Source: Paracoccaceae bacterium (GTDB taxonomy: Bacteria > Pseudomonadota > Alphaproteobacteria > Rhodobacterales > Rhodobacteraceae). From it: a stretch of 6,440 bases of DNA. Of the stretch, positions 5,422 through 6,440 are shown piece by piece. Below the pieces are notes generated by a model that made no database searches, had not been told where the DNA came from, and saw only the letters and a list, made by a program, of their open reading frames with translations. The translations under genes and the position numbers were made by a program. Where the stretch lies: contig JAMWZF010000180.1 in the NCBI GenBank assembly GCA_024304875.1, forward strand, positions 1 through 6,440. Direction: 5' to 3'. Within the stretch, counting starts at the first letter, position 1, and every line of letters begins with the position of its first letter.

Positions 5422-5427
5422 CAGGGC
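5412..5427. promoter_or_regulatory. Inverted repeat in the divergent promoter, candidate operator
   Basis: GCCCT (5412-5416) and AGGGC (5423-5427) are inverted around TGCAAC, with the palindrome TTGCAA (5416-5421) inside. The dyad covers the regulator's -35 box. On the + strand the same TTGCAA is 17 bases from TAGCGC (5439-5444), a poor -10 for the ligase gene. A regulator dimer bound here could block its own promoter and affect the divergent one. No binding data; half-site identity is inferred. Confidence 0.4.
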
Positions 5428-5451
5428 GGGCGCGCGGCTAGCGCAAGGCGC

Positions 5452-6440
5452 GTGACCGACCCCTGCCCCGCCCCCTTCAACCTCGCCCGCCATGTCCTGA
5501 GCGCCGGACAGGCGGCGCCGGACAAGATCGCCCTCGCCGTCCTCGGCCCCGCCCGGGCCGAGCGGTGGTCCTACGCGCGGCTGACCGACCGGGTGGGCGC
5601 GGTCGCGGCGGGCCTGAGGGCGGCGGGCCTCGGCCCCGGCGACCGGCTGCTGATCCGCATCGGGAACGCGCCCGCCTTCCCCATCGTCTTTCTCGGCGCG
5701 GCGGCCATCGGCGTGATCCCCGTGCCGACCTCCGCCCAGCTGACCGCCCCCGAGATCAGCGCCATGGCGGCCGCGCTGGACCCCGCCGCGGTCGTGGCCG
5801 CGCCGGGCATCGCCCTGCCGGACCATCCCGCCCCGGTGCTGGAGGCCGCGGCTCTCCTCGCCGGTTTGGCGGCCGGGATCGACTGGGACATGGGCGACCC
5901 GGATCGCCCCGGCTACATCGTCTTCACCTCCGGCACGGGCGGGCGGCCCCGCGCCGTCGTCCATGCCCACCGCGCCGTCTGGGCCCGGCGGATGATGTGG
6001 GACGGCTGGACCGGGCTGACGGCGGAGGACCGGCTGCTGCACGCCGGGGCCTTCAACTGGACCTATACCCTCGGCACCGGGCTGCTGGACCCCTGGGCCA
6101 TCGGGGCGACGGCCCTGATCCCGGCGGAGGGGACGGCCCCGGCCGCCCTGCCTCTCCTGCTCAAGCGCCACGATGCGACGATCTTCGCCGCGGCGCCGGG
6201 CGTCTACCGCCAGCTCCTGAAATCCGATCCGCCGCCGATGCCCAGGCTGCGCCACGGCCTCAGCGCCGGAGAGAAGATGCCCGCGCCGACCCGCGCCCGC
6301 TGGGAGGAGGCGACCGGGACGCAGGTCCATGAAGCCTTCGGCCTGTCCGAATGCTCCACCTTCCTCTCGGGCAGCCCGGCCCGGCCCGCGCCCGAGGGCA
6401 CCCTCGGCCATGTCCAGCCCGGCCGGCGGGTGACGATCCG
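5452..6440 (+). CDS. AMP-forming acyl-CoA ligase (ANL superfamily), C-terminally cut by window edge
   Basis: Cytoplasmic enzyme expected to activate a carboxylic acid with ATP to an acyl-adenylate and then form its CoA thioester. 329 codons are visible, about two-thirds of a typical 500-550 aa ligase; the C-terminal swivel domain is off the window. The GTG at 5452 is the best start: the protein begins a normal distance before the first conserved segment, and an AAGG (5445-5448) lies only three bases upstream, so initiation may be weak or leaderless. Motifs: ATP-grasping P-loop T-S-G-T-G-G-R-P-R (159-167), an A-A-P-G-V-Y region, and adenylate-binding A-F-G-L-S-E (295-300). The P-loop departs from the usual TSGTTGxPK at two places. 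The acyl-binding pocket most resembles the benzoate/medium-chain type, but the substrate cannot be read here. The divergent XRE-cupin gene is probably its regulator. Confidence 0.9.
   Translation, partial: MTDPCPAPFNLARHVLSAGQAAPDKIALAVLGPARAERWSYARLTDRVGAVAAGLRAAGLGPGDRLLIRIGNAPAFPIVFLGAAAIGVIPVPTSAQLTAPEISAMAAALDPAAVVAAPGIALPDHPAPVLEAAALLAGLAAGIDWDMGDPDRPGYIVFTSGTGGRPRAVVHAHRAVWARRMMWDGWTGLTAEDRLLHAGAFNWTYTLGTGLLDPWAIGATALIPAEGTAPAALPLLLKRHDATIFAAAPGVYRQLLKSDPPPMPRLRHGLSAGEKMPAPTRARWEEATGTQVHEAFGLSECSTFLSGSPARPAPEGTLGHVQPGRRVTI

Noticed and set aside
4762..6411. 549-codon extension of the XRE-cupin frame upstream to 6411
   Set aside because: Beyond 5388 the frame is antisense to the acyl-CoA ligase and is Gly/Arg-rich with no domain; the HTH needs only the short tail from the ATG at 5388.

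Overview
The window is GC-rich DNA (roughly two-thirds G+C by eye) with dense, short-spaced genes. Gene content and intergenic style suggest an alphaproteobacterium, most likely of the Rhodobacterales/Rhodobacteraceae. The clues are a bdhA-type 3-hydroxybutyrate dehydrogenase near a patatin-like hydrolase, a small secreted protein with a C-terminal hydrophobic stretch, a YejA-type solute-binding protein, and a G/C-block repeat followed by a GAGGTATTT motif. The taxon is inferred from family knowledge, not from a marker gene.

Left part (1-2061). A patatin-like phospholipase-family gene runs leftward off the window edge. An 81-codon secreted or membrane-anchored protein gene lies on the + strand. 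A complete 3-hydroxybutyrate dehydrogenase gene follows on the - strand. The two - strand enzymes could belong to a carbon-storage or lipid-turnover module (ketone body/PHB side). The small + gene sits between them and converges on bdhA with only 15 bases between the two reading frames.

Middle (2062-4394). The 384-base gap between bdhA and the solute-binding protein is not empty. Its - strand carries a well-formed promoter, an about 75-nt transcript with an internal hairpin, and a strong intrinsic terminator. This is a convincing candidate small RNA gene that encodes no evident protein, and it is the most interesting item in the window. Divergent from it is a 604-aa periplasmic solute-binding protein of the YejA/family 5 class, closed by a textbook terminator with no transporter permease or ATPase gene beside it.

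Right part (4395-6440). A 76-aa CsbD-like small protein gene is followed by a gene-poor stretch with two inverted-repeat structures, one of which looks like a dispersed genomic repeat. Then comes a divergent pair: an XRE-cupin transcriptional regulator (-) and the first 329 codons of an AMP-forming acyl-CoA ligase (+), separated by 63 bases. That spacer holds a TTGCAA-centred dyad which doubles as the regulator's -35 box. The regulator's -10 box lies 5 bases before its ATG, so its mRNA is predicted to be leaderless. The likely logic is an autoregulated regulator that also controls the adjacent ligase gene.

No tRNA, rRNA, CRISPR array, transposase or prophage gene was seen.
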